Source: Enterococcus villorum (lineage in GTDB: Bacteria; Bacillota; Bacilli; Lactobacillales; Enterococcaceae). From it: a stretch of 36,518 bases of DNA. The stretch's first letter is position 1. Each line of letters starts with the position of its first letter. The notes under the pieces were generated by a model that did not search any database, was not told the DNA's origin, and saw only the letters and a program-made list of their open reading frames with translations. Positions 24,899 through 35,645 of the stretch are shown piece by piece. A program made the position numbers and the translations under genes. Location of the stretch: NCBI RefSeq assembly GCF_007990225.1, contig NZ_BJWF01000024.1, forward strand, positions 1-36,518, written 5' to 3'.

Positions 24899-24917
24899 GC
24901 TTTTTCGCTCCTTTGCC

Positions 24918-24938
24918 CTGATCCATTTGCTGCATCAG
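24918..24938 (-). promoter_or_regulatory. Short hairpin in the rpmE2 leader
   Basis: CTGATGCA and TGGATCAG flank a GCAAA loop, with one mismatch in the stem. It lies between the predicted rpmE2 start point and the ribosome binding site. It may be a ribosomal-protein autoregulatory leader, which is not shown by this sequence alone. Confidence 0.4.
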
Positions 24939-24966
24939 AGTTGATTTGTCGATATACAACAGTAAC

Positions 24967-24995
24967 ATCTTAACATGTTTCGGACAACGTTGCAA
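24967..24995 (-). promoter_or_regulatory. Promoter of rpmE2
   Basis: -35 TTGCAA (24990-24995), 17-base spacer, extended -10 TGTTAAGAT (hexamer 24967-24972). It begins immediately after the rho stop codon. Confidence 0.65.
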
Positions 24996-26291
24996 TTATC
25001 TTTTTACATTTCTTGCTTGGTTTTTTTTACTGAAAGAAACATCTTGAAATTCTTTAAAAAATTGTTGATTATTTTTGGTTTTTCTCAAAAAACGGATCAA
25101 TTGTTCTGTATATTCCAACGAATCACCCGTCATATTTTTGCGAAGCTTCCAAATCTCTTCTAATTGATCTTCTGGCATCAATAACTCTTCTTTACGTGTA
25201 CCTGATTTCTTAATATCAATTGCAGGGAAAATCCGACGTTCTGCGAGATCTCGTGACAATTGCAGTTCTAAGTTCCCTGTTCCTTTAAATTCTTCATAGA
25301 TGACGTCATCCATTCGGCTACCAGTATCCACTAAGGCAGTAGCTAGAATTGTCAGGCTACCACCTTCTTCGATGTTTCTCGCTGCACCGAAGAATTTTTT
25401 TGGTTTATATAAAGCCGCTGGATCAATACCTCCACTTAATGTACGTCCACTTGGCGGTACAACTAAATTATAGGCTCTGGCTAAGCGAGTAATACTATCC
25501 ATTAAAATGACAACATCACGTTTATCTTCAACCAAACGCATTGCTCGTTCTAATACTAACTCTGATACTCGCGTGTGATTTTGTGGTTGCAAATCAAACG
25601 TCGATGAAACGACATCGCCTTTGACACTGCGCTCCAGATCAGTCACCTCTTCTGGACGTTCGTCAATCAAAAGAACAATTAATTCGACTTCTGGATAGTT
25701 TTCAGTAATACCATTGGCAATTTCCTTTAATACAGAGGTTTTTCCAGCTTTAGGAGGCGCTACAATTAATCCTCTCTGACCAAATCCGACTGGAGAAAAA
25801 ATATCAATCATTCTTGTTGATAGTCTTTGGGACGTTGTTTCTAAACGAAGTTGTTTTTGTGGATAAAGAGGTGTCAACGCTGGAAAATGCGGGCGTTCTT
25901 TCGCTTCTTCTGGTTCTTTACCATTGACACTTTCAACATGCATTAATCCGTAATAGCGTTCCGATTCTTTTGGTGGGCGTGCTTTACCTGCAACTTTATC
26001 ACCGTTTCTCAAACTGAAACGTCTGATTTGTGAAGCAGAAATATAAATATCTTCGACACTAGGACCATAATTAATGGGGCGTAAAAATCCGTAGCCATCT
26101 TGTCCGACAATATCTAAAATCCCTTCCATATAATAGAATCCTTGTTTTTCTGCTTGAGCACGAATCACGGCTAAAGACAATTCTTTTTTATTCATTTTGC
26201 TATAGTAAGGAATTTTAAATTCTTTTGCATAGCTGTAAACTTCTTTTAACGTTTTATTTTCCAGCTCTGCCATCGTTAAATAATCACTCAT
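24996..26291 (-). CDS. rho: Transcription termination factor Rho
   Basis: 431 aa, ATP-dependent RNA helicase. The Rho N-terminal domain (about 5-45) leads to the CSD-like RNA-binding domain (about 50-120, with GYGFLRP and [12 protein letters not shown]). The RecA-like ATPase has P-loop APPKAGKT (178-185), the DERPEEVT motif and [11 protein letters not shown]. Its start overlaps the murA stop (ATGA), so translation is coupled. The order pyrG-fba-murA-rho-rpmE follows the Bacillus order with the sporulation gene spo0F missing. Confidence 0.97.
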   Translation of the reverse strand: MSDYLTMAELENKTLKEVYSYAKEFKIPYYSKMNKKELSLAVIRAQAEKQGFYYMEGILDIVGQDGYGFLRPINYGPSVEDIYISASQIRRFSLRNGDKVAGKARPPKESERYYGLMHVESVNGKEPEEAKERPHFPALTPLYPQKQLRLETTSQRLSTRMIDIFSPVGFGQRGLIVAPPKAGKTSVLKEIANGITENYPEVELIVLLIDERPEEVTDLERSVKGDVVSSTFDLQPQNHTRVSELVLERAMRLVEDKRDVVILMDSITRLARAYNLVVPPSGRTLSGGIDPAALYKPKKFFGAARNIEEGGSLTILATALVDTGSRMDDVIYEEFKGTGNLELQLSRDLAERRIFPAIDIKKSGTRKEELLMPEDQLEEIWKLRKNMTGDSLEYTEQLIRFLRKTKNNQQFFKEFQDVSFSKKNQARNVKR

Positions 26292-27559
26292 TCAGTTTCC
26301 ACTTCCTCCACCATTTGTATTTTCGCTCCTAATGCCGTTAATTTTTCAATAATATGATCATAGCCACGTAAAATATATTCGACATTGTAAATCGTCGTTG
26401 TTCCTTCAGCCAGTAAACCGGCGATCACTAAACAAGCACCCGCTCTAAGATCAGAAGCGACGACTTCTGTTCCATGAAGTTTATTGGGACCATTTGTAAT
26501 AATCAAATTTCCCTCCACTGAAATATCTGCGCCCATTCTTGCTAGTTCTGGCACATGATTGACGCGTTTGGCATAAATCGTATCAGTAATTTCAGCTGTT
26601 CCTTTTGCCATAAGTAATAAAGGCGTCAGCGGTTGCTGTAAGTCCGTTGCAAATCCAGGGTAGGGATAAGTCATCACATTTGCTGCTTTTAAATTTGTTG
26701 AAGGAAACACTTCAATTTCGTCTTCTCTAATGGTCATGTTCACGCCCATTTCTTGAAGTTTTGCAATAAAACTTTCTAAATGCTCATAGATAACATTCTT
26801 AACCTTGATTCCTTTTCCTGCAGTTGCAGCAAGTGCTAGATAGGTTCCAGCTTCAATACGATCAGGTATCATAAAGTGACGACAACCATGAAGTTTTTCC
26901 ACCCCATCAATGCGAATCACATCTGTTCCAGCCCCACGGACTTTTGCTCCCATATTATTCAATAAAGTAGCGACATCAATAATCTCTGGTTCTCGTGCAG
27001 CGTTTTCAATCACCGTCTGACCTTTGGCTTTTACCGCTGCAAGCATAATATTGATTGTGGCCCCCACTGAAACCACATCCATGAAAATTCGATTTCCTTG
27101 TAAAATATGGTTTTTCGTGCGTAAATACATCGCACCATGTTCATTGTTAACAGAAGCTCCTAAAGCCTCAAATCCCTTCACATGCAAATCAATTGGTCGT
27201 GGACCAAAATAGCAGCCTCCAGGCAGTCCAACAACCGCTTCTCCGAATTTTCCAAGTAAGGTTCCCATAAAATAATAAGAAGCACGTAAACTATTGATCT
27301 TACCACTTGGCATTGGTACAGAGACGATCTCACGTGGATCGATTTCTAAGACATTCTGAGAAAAATGGATTTTTGCACCCATGATTTCTAAAATTTCAAT
27401 TAACGAATGAACATCCTGAATATCAGGCACGCCTTCTAATACAACCGGAGAATCTGCTAAAATGGCTGCTGGTATTAAGGCAACTGCACTATTTTTAGCA
27501 CCGCTGATCATTACTTCACCAGTTAACGGACGATTTCCTTCAATTACGATTTTTTTCAT
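26288..27559 (-). CDS. murAB: UDP-N-acetylglucosamine 1-carboxyvinyltransferase (MurA, second-type paralogue)
   Basis: 423 aa. The first committed step of peptidoglycan synthesis, adding enolpyruvate from PEP to UDP-GlcNAc. Lys22-Asn23 in SGAKNS and Cys116 in [11 protein letters not shown] are the known active-site residues; Cys116 is also the fosfomycin target. Position before rho is that of B. subtilis murAB (murZ), so I use the second-paralogue name; the first murA is outside the window. A GGTGG ribosome binding site precedes ATG. It overlaps rho by four bases. Confidence 0.95.
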   Translation of the reverse strand: MKKIVIEGNRPLTGEVMISGAKNSAVALIPAAILADSPVVLEGVPDIQDVHSLIEILEIMGAKIHFSQNVLEIDPREIVSVPMPSGKINSLRASYYFMGTLLGKFGEAVVGLPGGCYFGPRPIDLHVKGFEALGASVNNEHGAMYLRTKNHILQGNRIFMDVVSVGATINIMLAAVKAKGQTVIENAAREPEIIDVATLLNNMGAKVRGAGTDVIRIDGVEKLHGCRHFMIPDRIEAGTYLALAATAGKGIKVKNVIYEHLESFIAKLQEMGVNMTIREDEIEVFPSTNLKAANVMTYPYPGFATDLQQPLTPLLLMAKGTAEITDTIYAKRVNHVPELARMGADISVEGNLIITNGPNKLHGTEVVASDLRAGACLVIAGLLAEGTTTIYNVEYILRGYDHIIEKLTALGAKIQMVEEVETE

Positions 27560-27949
27560 TGTTTTCCACCTTGTTATTGTTCATATTTACTACATATGTT
27601 TGTATTTTATCATAGATGAAATAAAGAAACGAGAAACAAAAAATATTTTATCTCTTTTTATGCCATTTTGAAAATATAGAATTAGCGTTTGATTACCAAA
27701 AAATAAGTAACTGCCATTTCTATGTAGGTTATTCAAATACAGTAGAATGGCTGTGTAAACAAAAAGTTCAGCTAGAAGACTCAACAACTTAGTTCTAGAT
27801 CAAAAGTATTAGCTCCGTTTGATATACAAAAAAAACGAGCATCCTTTTTTATTTCTTCAAAAAACAAGAAATAAAAAAATAACTTGGCATACAATAGCTA
27901 TCAAGAAGGAAGTCTACTTTATCGAAACAATAAATAATTTTTTTAAAAC
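27560..27949. other. Intergenic region between fba and murAB
   Basis: AT-rich; it holds the murAB promoter region (TATGAT and TAAAAT hexamers near 27605-27620 on the minus strand, weak -35). No credible gene. A 65-codon minus-strand frame at 27590-27787 has no ribosome binding site and no family features. Confidence 0.5.
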
Positions 27950-27985
27950 AAAAAACCACAAAACAGAAGTTACTCTGTTTTGTGG
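27950..27985 (-). terminator. Terminator of fba
   Basis: Perfect stem CCACAAAACAGA (27956-27967) / TCTGTTTTGTGG (27974-27985) with a 6-base loop, followed on the minus strand by TTTTTTG. Confidence 0.92.
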
Positions 27986-28001
27986 CATACATTCTCGGAG
28001 A

Positions 28002-28871
28002 TTAAGCTTTGTTAGCTGAACCGAACCAATCAATGTGTTCTTCTGCATCTTTGATGATTGCAGCTTTACCTGGTGCTAATAATTTACGTGGGTCAAAACC
28101 TTTTCCTTCTTTATCTTTGCCAGCTTCGATGTATTCACGAGTTGCTTTAGCAAATGATAATTGGAATTCAGTATTTACGTTTACTTTAGAAACACCCATT
28201 GAAATTGCTTTTTGGATTTGTTCTTGAGGAATACCTGATCCACCATGTAATACTAGAGGAACATCGCTACCTACAGCATCAGCAATCGCTTGTAAGTGGT
28301 CAAAAGCAAGTCCTGCCCAGTTTTCTGGGTATTGACCGTGGATGTTACCGATACCGCAAGCTAAGTAGTCGATACCTGTAGCAACCATTTGTTTACATTC
28401 TTCGATGTCTGCTAATTCACCGCTACCGATGATTCCATCTTCTTCTCCGCCGATTGAACCAACTTCACACTCAACAGAAATTCCTTTAGCGTGAGCTTTT
28501 TCAACAACTTCTTTTGCTAATTTTAAGTTTTCTTCAAATGGCAAATGAGAACCATCAAACATAACTGAAGTATAGCCAACTTCGATACATTCCATCGCTG
28601 CATCATAGTCACCATGGTCTAAGTGAATGGCAACAGGAACAGTGATGTTCATTGATTCTACCAAATCACAAATAATATCTTTCGCAACTTTGTAGCCACC
28701 CATGTATTTAGCAGCACCCATTGAAGTTTGGATAAGTACTGGTGCTTTTTTCGCTTCAGCTGCTTCAAGGATTGCTTGCGTCCATTCTAAATTGTTTGTG
28801 TTGAATCCGCCGACAGCGTAACCGCCTTTACGAGCAGCTTTTAAAAATTCAGCTCCTGATACTACTGGCAT
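28002..28871 (-). CDS. fba: Fructose-bisphosphate aldolase, class II
   Basis: 289 aa, the housekeeping glycolytic aldolase that splits fructose 1,6-bisphosphate into DHAP and glyceraldehyde 3-phosphate. The VAIHLDHGDYD segment holds the catalytic Asp and a zinc His; the ECEVGSIGGEEDG, GIGNIHGQYPE and LHGGSGIPQ segments are family marks. It has a strong AGGAGGA ribosome binding site and, upstream, an extended -10 TGGTAAAAT at 28935-28943 (minus). It is transcribed alone with its own terminator. Codon choice looks strongly biased (highly expressed), unlike the second aldolase at 16068. Confidence 0.96.
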   Translation of the reverse strand: MPVVSGAEFLKAARKGGYAVGGFNTNNLEWTQAILEAAEAKKAPVLIQTSMGAAKYMGGYKVAKDIICDLVESMNITVPVAIHLDHGDYDAAMECIEVGYTSVMFDGSHLPFEENLKLAKEVVEKAHAKGISVECEVGSIGGEEDGIIGSGELADIEECKQMVATGIDYLACGIGNIHGQYPENWAGLAFDHLQAIADAVGSDVPLVLHGGSGIPQEQIQKAISMGVSKVNVNTEFQLSFAKATREYIEAGKDKEGKGFDPRKLLAPGKAAIIKDAEEHIDWFGSANKA

Positions 28872-28934
28872 AATAAATTCCTCCTAAGTTTTGTAAAACT
28901 AAATTTGTTAAGACTATTCTTAACCAACGACCCT

Positions 28935-28963
28935 ATTTTACCAAACATTTCCATAGTTTTCTA
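28935..28963 (-). promoter_or_regulatory. Promoter of fba
   Basis: Extended -10 TGGTAAAAT (hexamer 28935-28940) with a weak -35 TAGAAA (28958-28963) at 17 bases. It is the only good candidate in the 270-base gap to pyrG. Confidence 0.5.
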
Positions 28964-29143
28964 CTAAAATCAATGAAAATGAAAATTTTCAAGAAGTTTT
29001 TCGTAAAAAATAAGAGTAGCATCAAGAAAAAAGTTCCTTGATAACTGTTTTAACGCTATTAATTGCAGAAATAATAACAATTATCCATTTTTACAAATGA
29101 TTGAAACAAACAATGATTCTCACTTTTGTTCTATGGGTTGCTT

Positions 29144-30772
<1,629 letters not shown>

Positions 30773-30796
30773 TTAATTTATCTTCAGGAAAAGTCT

Positions 30797-30839
30797 CAGA
30801 AAACAAACAAAGCTCCCTATTCTATCTAGAATAGGGAGC
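30797..30839 (-). terminator. pyrG attenuator terminator
   Basis: Perfect 13-base stem. On the minus strand GCTCCCTATTCTA pairs with TAGAATAGGGAGC around a two-base centre (30812-30839), followed by TTTGTTTGTTTTC. Its 5' arm is pyrimidine-rich (GCTCCCT), so a run of added G residues at the 5' end of the RNA could pair with it and prevent termination. Confidence 0.85.
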
Positions 30840-30875
30840 CAAAATTTCTGTAAACTTCTGCCCCTTCAAAAGGGT

Positions 30876-30915
30876 GCCCAATGAGTATACTACAAGCTAA
30901 TTTAAAGAAAGTCAA
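30876..30915 (-). promoter_or_regulatory. pyrG promoter with GGGC reiterative start site
   Basis: -35 TTGACT (30910-30915), 17-base spacer, -10 TAGTAT (30887-30892), 7 bases, then GGGC (30879 to 30876). B. subtilis pyrG starts at GGGC, where low CTP makes RNA polymerase add extra G residues. Confidence 0.8.
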
Positions 30916-31146
30916 GCACCTAATGCAAACAATCCGCTGGTATTTTTTATGGAAAAAGAAAGTGGCTGTATAAACGTCGCTCAGCATTTCGCAGTTTATA
31001 ATTTTTTTGTATTATAGGAAAAATTTTAAGAAAAATTTCTAACAGAAAAATTATATACTAGTTTTAGAGAATGATTTTATTACACAATCCAACCAGTTAT
31101 TTGTGATTCAGAATAACACAACATCATCCGTTTCTCATTCTCTAGA
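30916..31146. other. Intergenic region, first part
   Basis: No gene seen. It includes a TATAAAC/GTTTATA hairpin (about 30971-31002) followed by T7 on the plus strand, and a perfect 10-base inverted pair TAGAGAATGA near 31065 and TCATTCTCTA near 31134 that frames about 80 bases. Confidence 0.5.
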
Positions 31147-31330
31147 GGTTGTGACAGAGCCACTTAACTCGAAATAGTAAGGAAACACCAGAACAAATGG
31201 CTATTATTTGTTCTAATTTTGGCTTATTACTGAAGAGTTGGCTCTGGAACACCTTGAACATGGTTATGACAGAAGGTTTTTGACTGATTGTCGAAGGACA
31301 TCTTCTAGAACACTTTGTTTATTCCATTTT
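31147..31330. repeat. Second array of hairpin-forming intergenic repeats
   Basis: Head GGTTGTGACAGAGCC. Outer arms AGAGCCACTTAACTC... (31156-31181) and ...GAGTTGGCTCT (31223-31245), with inner AGAACAAAT/ATTTGTTCT (31190-31198, 31205-31213) and GTAAG/CTTATTAC next to it. The boundary GAACACCTTGAACATGGTTA (31247) starts a second unit that ends near GAACAC at 31317. Same plan as the array at 1-320. Confidence 0.7.
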
Positions 31331-31335
31331 TAAAG

Positions 31336-31367
31336 TTTTGAGACAAACTTTATGTCTCACTTTTATT
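31336..31367. terminator. Small hairpin TGAGACA/TGTCTCA
   Basis: Perfect 7-base stem (31339-31345 and 31353-31359), plus strand followed by CTTTTATT. It may belong to the repeat array or act as a weak terminator; no plus-strand gene precedes it. Confidence 0.4.
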
Positions 31368-31419
31368 CCTATGTATAGGCAAATAATTTTTACTTCATCC
31401 TCCCATCGATAAAAAAATA

Positions 31420-31473
31420 CATAAAAAAAACAAAGCCATTTGCGTATCTCATCCTGTTACATACGCAAATGGC
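31420..31473 (-). terminator. Terminator of glnRA
   Basis: Perfect 13-base stem GCCATTTGCGTAT/ATACGCAAATGGC (31435-31447, 31461-31473), followed on the minus strand by TTTGTTTTTTTTATG. It is about 70 bases after the glnA stop. Confidence 0.92.
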
Positions 31474-31540
31474 TTTTAAATAAGACTATTTCTATCGAAT
31501 TAGCTATGATAAGTTTTTATTGTACTAATTTCTTTGTTGA

Positions 31541-32881
31541 TTAGTACAACTCTAAATATTGTTCTCTTTCCCATTCAGATACAGTTTGTCTAAATGCTGC
31601 CCATTCTAAGCGCTTGGCTTCCACAAAGTTAGAATAGATATGAGACCCTAAAGCATCAATCATTACTTCGTCTTTTCTTAATTCTTTGATTGCATTATGG
31701 ATCGTTGATGGAAGATCTTGAATGTTTGCTGCTTCGCGTTCTTCTTCATTCATCACGTAAATATTACGATCGACAGCAGCTGGTGGTGTTATTTCATTAC
31801 GAATCCCATCTAAACCTGCCTGTAACAATACTGCCATTGCAAGATATGGATTAGCTGATGGATCAACAGAACGTAATTCTAAACGTGTAGACAACCCACG
31901 AGATTCTGGAACACGAACTAAAGGTGAACGATTACGGCCACTCCAAGCAACGTAAACAGGTGCTTCATAACCTGGGACTAAACGTTTGTATGAGTTGACT
32001 GTTGGATTACATACTGCAGTATAAGCACGGGCATGTTTTAATAAACCACCTAAGAAATGATAAGCTGTTTGGCTAAGTTCTAAAGCGCCCTCTTTGTCGT
32101 AAAAGACATTTCCTTCTTCGTTGAATAATGACATATTACAATGCATCCCTGAGCCATTGATTCCAAATAATGGTTTAGGCATGAAAGTTGCGTGTAGACC
32201 ATGTTTACGGGCAATTGTTTTAACAACTAATTTAAATGTTTGAATATTATCACAAGCGTCCACAACATCTGCGTATTTAAAGTCAATTTCATGCTGACCT
32301 GGAGCAACTTCATGGTGAGAAGCTTCTACTTCAAACCCTAAGCTTTCCAACTCTAGTACGATATCACGACGGCAGTTTTCGCCTAAATCAGTAGGAGCAA
32401 AATCAAAATAACCACCTTTATCATTTAGGTTTGTTGTAATCTCCCCATCTTCATCCAATTTAAATAAGAAAAATTCTGGTTCTGGACCTAAATTGAAAGA
32501 AGTAAAGCCAAGGTCACGCATATCTTTGATCGCGCGTTTCAAGTTTCCACGTGGATCTCCAGCAAATGGTGTACCATCTGGATTATAAATATCGCAAATC
32601 AAACGAGCAACTTTGCCATGATCGCTTTCCCATGGGAAGATCATCCATGTTGAAAGATCAGGATACAAATACATATCACTTTCTTCAATACGAACAAATC
32701 CTTCAATTGAAGAGCCATCGAACATCATTTTGTTTTCAAGTACTTTATCAATTTGACTAACGGGTACTTCAACATTTTTAATTGTTCCTAAGATATCTGT
32801 GAACATCAATCTTAAAAATCGAACGTTCTCTTCTTCAATGATTCGTTTAATTTCATCGCCTGTTAGTTGTTTCTTTACCAT
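31541..32881 (-). CDS. glnA: Glutamine synthetase, type I
   Basis: 446 aa, ammonia assimilation (glutamate + NH3 + ATP to glutamine). The length and sequence fit the Gram-positive GSI-alpha class, which is not adenylylated but is feedback-inhibited and, in that state, activates the GlnR repressor. The metal- and substrate-binding segments [42 protein letters not shown] and [20 protein letters not shown] are intact. It is 30 bases after glnR with GAGGGA as ribosome binding site, and has no promoter of its own that I can see. Confidence 0.97.
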   Translation of the reverse strand: MVKKQLTGDEIKRIIEEENVRFLRLMFTDILGTIKNVEVPVSQIDKVLENKMMFDGSSIEGFVRIEESDMYLYPDLSTWMIFPWESDHGKVARLICDIYNPDGTPFAGDPRGNLKRAIKDMRDLGFTSFNLGPEPEFFLFKLDEDGEITTNLNDKGGYFDFAPTDLGENCRRDIVLELESLGFEVEASHHEVAPGQHEIDFKYADVVDACDNIQTFKLVVKTIARKHGLHATFMPKPLFGINGSGMHCNMSLFNEEGNVFYDKEGALELSQTAYHFLGGLLKHARAYTAVCNPTVNSYKRLVPGYEAPVYVAWSGRNRSPLVRVPESRGLSTRLELRSVDPSANPYLAMAVLLQAGLDGIRNEITPPAAVDRNIYVMNEEEREAANIQDLPSTIHNAIKELRKDEVMIDALGSHIYSNFVEAKRLEWAAFRQTVSEWEREQYLELY

Positions 32882-32911
32882 GGTATCCCTCTTTCTTTTT
32901 GGTTATGTCAT

Positions 32912-33304
32912 TCAGTCAAAGAATTGTCTTTGCATTCCTTGAGACTGATAATGCTCTGTTTTATTTAGCCCACCTTGTGCCAATATTTCATCCCGAAAAA
33001 TTTGGCGAACGTCATGGTCAGTCAGCGGTTTTTTGCTTTTTTCTTCCTGTTTTTTTGCTTGAGCCATTTCATAAACTCGTTTGATACCAGCCATGTTTAA
33101 CCCGTCAGAAAGATAATCTTTGATTTCCAACAATAAATCAATGTCGTTTAACGAATACATTCGTCGATTGCCTTCGCTTCTTTCTGGATGAACAAAATCT
33201 TGTTCTTCATAATAGCGAATTTGTCGTGCGGATAAATCAGTCAACTTCATCACTGTACCAATTGGAAATACAGACATTGAACGGCGCAATTCCTTTTCTC
33301 CCAT
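32912..33304 (-). CDS. glnR: GlnR, MerR-family nitrogen repressor
   Basis: 130 aa. The MerR-type winged helix (about 10-80) carries FPIGTVMKLTDLSARQIRYYEEQ and HPERSEGNRRMYS. A short C-terminal tail senses feedback-inhibited glutamine synthetase in the family. The frame is open to 33391, but that start would lie inside the GlnR operator and upstream of the promoter; AAAGGGGA stands about 7 bases before ATG 33304. It is the first gene of glnRA. Confidence 0.96.
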   Translation of the reverse strand: MGEKELRRSMSVFPIGTVMKLTDLSARQIRYYEEQDFVHPERSEGNRRMYSLNDIDLLLEIKDYLSDGLNMAGIKRVYEMAQAKKQEEKSKKPLTDHDVRQIFRDEILAQGGLNKTEHYQSQGMQRQFFD

Positions 33305-33337
33305 CAGACGTCCCCTTTCGTTTAACAAGTTGGATAA

Positions 33338-33366
33338 AGTATACCAATCACAAAAACACTTGTCAA
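33338..33366 (-). promoter_or_regulatory. glnRA promoter
   Basis: Consensus -35 TTGACA (33361-33366), 17-base spacer, extended -10 TGGTATACT (hexamer 33338-33343). It sits just downstream of the GlnR operator. Confidence 0.88.
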
Positions 33367-33373
33367 CGACATA

Positions 33374-33390
33374 TGTAAGGTTTTCTAACA
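33374..33390. promoter_or_regulatory. GlnR operator
   Basis: TGTAAGGTTTTCTAACA fits TGTNA-N7-TNACA at every fixed position. It ends seven bases upstream of the -35, the same position as the first GlnR site of B. subtilis glnRA. Confidence 0.88.
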
Positions 33391-33489
33391 TGAAATTCTA
33401 TTTTTTTCATAAAAAAACATGTCCATCTAAAAAAAGATGACTAAAAAACTATAAATAAAAGATATTATTACTTTAAAAAAACAAAAAAA

Positions 33490-34722
33490 TTATTTTTCTA
33501 ACCATCTAGAAGATCTCTTCGCAAATCCGTTCACTTCATAGCCGTTTTTTTCTTCAACAAACCGTTCCTTTAATACGAGCGTTTGTCGGCGTAATGCACT
33601 TAAGGATTGCCCATCCTCACTTGAAACAAAAAGAACATATGGCTCCATTAATTCCATCAATTGTCGCTTGATAGCTGAAACTAACTGGTCTTTACCACTA
33701 TCACTTTGAGCAGAAATCAAGACATTAGGAAAAAGTGAAGGTGTAAACATCGCAGGGTCAATTTGATCCGCTTTATTGTAAACAATTAACACGGGTATTT
33801 CTTTCATTTTCAGTTCTTCCATTAACTGTAAGACTGTTTGCTCTTGTAAAATACGGTCTGGTGAACTAGCATCCACTACATGTAACAATAAGTCCATTGA
33901 TTGACTTTCTTCCAAAGTAGAATGAAAAGCATCAATTAACTGGGTAGGTAAATCTTGGATGAAGCCTACTGTATCCGTTACTGTCATTTCAAACCCTTCT
34001 GCAAAATGCCATTTTTTTGTCAATGGGTCAAGTGTCGCAAACAACTGATCTTTAGAATACGTATCAGCCTGTGTTAATAGGTTAAGAATAGTTGATTTTC
34101 CTGCATTTGTATAGCCGATTAAGCCAATTTGAAAAATTTCACTTGTTTGTCTTTTTTGTCGATTTCTTGCTCGATGGGCTTCTACGGCTTTCAATTCACG
34201 TTTTACTCCTAAGATTTTATTACGGATATGCCGACGATCCGTTTCCAGTTTTGTTTCCCCTGGTCCTCTTGTTCCAATTCCACCACCTAATCTTGACAAT
34301 GCTTTTCCCTGACCAGCTAAACGGGGTAAAAGATATTCCAGTTGTGCTAATTCAACTTGTAGCTTTCCTTCTTTTGAACGCGCGCGCATGGCAAAAATAT
34401 CTAAGATTAATTGGACACGGTCAATGATAGGGATTCCCACCGCTTCTGATACTAACTGGCTCTGCCTAGGGGTCATTTCATGATTGAAGATAATCAAATC
34501 TGCTTCATAAGCATCTGCTTGTTGAATGAGTTCTTGCAGCTTTCCTTTTCCGATAATCGTTTGGCGATCTATTTGCGGTCTTTTTTGTGTCAATGTATAG
34601 ACCACTTCCCCTGAAGCTGTGCTTGTTAATTGTCTTAGTTCCAACATCGATTCTTTGAAATAACGTTGATTTTTTTCTGTTTCCACCCCAACAATGATCA
34701 CTTTTTCTTTTTTATTTATCAT
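33490..34722 (-). CDS. hflX: GTPase HflX
   Basis: 410 aa. HflX is a ribosome-associated GTPase that can split stalled 70S ribosomes and, in some Gram-positives, contributes to macrolide-type tolerance. The N-terminal domain (about 1-100) and coiled linker (about 115-195, with GGGIGTRGPGETKLETDRR) precede the G domain: G1 GYTNAGKST (203-211), G3 DTVGF and G4 NKAD. Its start overlaps the miaA stop by 11 bases, with GAGGGG before ATG. No terminator separates it from miaA. Confidence 0.95.
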   Translation of the reverse strand: MINKKEKVIIVGVETEKNQRYFKESMLELRQLTSTASGEVVYTLTQKRPQIDRQTIIGKGKLQELIQQADAYEADLIIFNHEMTPRQSQLVSEAVGIPIIDRVQLILDIFAMRARSKEGKLQVELAQLEYLLPRLAGQGKALSRLGGGIGTRGPGETKLETDRRHIRNKILGVKRELKAVEAHRARNRQKRQTSEIFQIGLIGYTNAGKSTILNLLTQADTYSKDQLFATLDPLTKKWHFAEGFEMTVTDTVGFIQDLPTQLIDAFHSTLEESQSMDLLLHVVDASSPDRILQEQTVLQLMEELKMKEIPVLIVYNKADQIDPAMFTPSLFPNVLISAQSDSGKDQLVSAIKRQLMELMEPYVLFVSSEDGQSLSALRRQTLVLKERFVEEKNGYEVNGFAKRSSRWLEK

Positions 34723-35638
34723 TTTTCCCCTCCAGCCACATTTTAATCAATTGCTCCACTTGTGCCTTACTACTAGGATCGTCTAACAAGTCAAACCATT
34801 GCGCATCTAACCGATTGCGAAACCAAGTGAGTTGCCGTTTGGCATATCGTCTTGAATTTTGTTTTAGCTGTTCAATTGCTGACTCAAGTGATTCCTCCCC
34901 TTTAAAATAGGGATAAAATTCTTTATAGCCAATTCCTTGACTCGCTTGAACATCTCCCAGTTCATAAACAAAACGCGCTTCTTCTACCAAGCCTTCTTTG
35001 AGCATTATGTCCACTCGTTGATTGATCCGTTGATACAAATAAGTTCTCTTCGTATTTAAGCCAATCATGCAATAATCATAAAGACGGGTGGGCTCTTCTT
35101 TCGGAGAAACAATGCTGTAGCCTGTTGTTTCAAAAACTTCTAACGCACGAATGACTTTTCGTTGATTATTCCAATGGATTTTTTCAGCCGCCAATGGATC
35201 ACGTTCTTTTAAATAAGACCAAAGTTGTTTTTTACTGATGGTTTCCGCTAATTCTTCGTATTTTTGACGAATAGCTGTAACTGCTGGTTCTTTTGCACCT
35301 AAGTGATAATCGTAAAGCAAAGATTGAATATATAACCCTGTCCCGCCTACAACAATTGGCAAATGTCCTCGATTCGTAATCTCAGTAATCAACTTTCTAC
35401 CAGCTTTTTGAAAATCTGCCACAGAATAATTTCGACCTGGTTCAATGACATCAATCAAATGATGAGGAATTCCTTTCATTTCAGCTGTTTTTATTTTAGC
35501 AGTGCCGATATCCAATTTTTTATAAACTTGAAGTGAATCGCCACTGATGATTTCACCTTGAAATTTATTAGCCAATTCCACACTAAGAGCTGTTTTTCCT
35601 ACTGCTGTAGGGCCCACTATTACTAATACTTTTTCCAT
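34712..35638 (-). CDS. miaA: tRNA dimethylallyltransferase
   Basis: 308 aa. Adds the dimethylallyl group to A37 of tRNAs reading U-starting codons. P-loop GPTAVGKT (9-16), then SGDSLQVYKKLDIGTAK (DSxQVYR-type motif) and the VGGTGLYIQSLLY segment. A second ATG six bases upstream gives MTMEK, but the AGGA ribosome binding site overlaps it and is properly spaced from 35638. That ribosome binding site overlaps the stop codon of the preceding glpQ-like gene, so translation is probably coupled. hflX follows with an overlap. Confidence 0.96.
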   Translation of the reverse strand: MEKVLVIVGPTAVGKTALSVELANKFQGEIISGDSLQVYKKLDIGTAKIKTAEMKGIPHHLIDVIEPGRNYSVADFQKAGRKLITEITNRGHLPIVVGGTGLYIQSLLYDYHLGAKEPAVTAIRQKYEELAETISKKQLWSYLKERDPLAAEKIHWNNQRKVIRALEVFETTGYSIVSPKEEPTRLYDYCMIGLNTKRTYLYQRINQRVDIMLKEGLVEEARFVYELGDVQASQGIGYKEFYPYFKGEESLESAIEQLKQNSRRYAKRQLTWFRNRLDAQWFDLLDDPSSKAQVEQLIKMWLEGKNDK

Positions 35639-35645
35639 TGTCATC

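Noticed and set aside
27590-27787. 65-codon minus-strand frame upstream of murAB
   Set aside because: No ribosome binding site, AT-rich intergenic composition, no recognisable motif.
35639-35644. Upstream ATG of miaA
   Set aside because: Overlaps the ribosome binding site; ATG 35638 has proper spacing.
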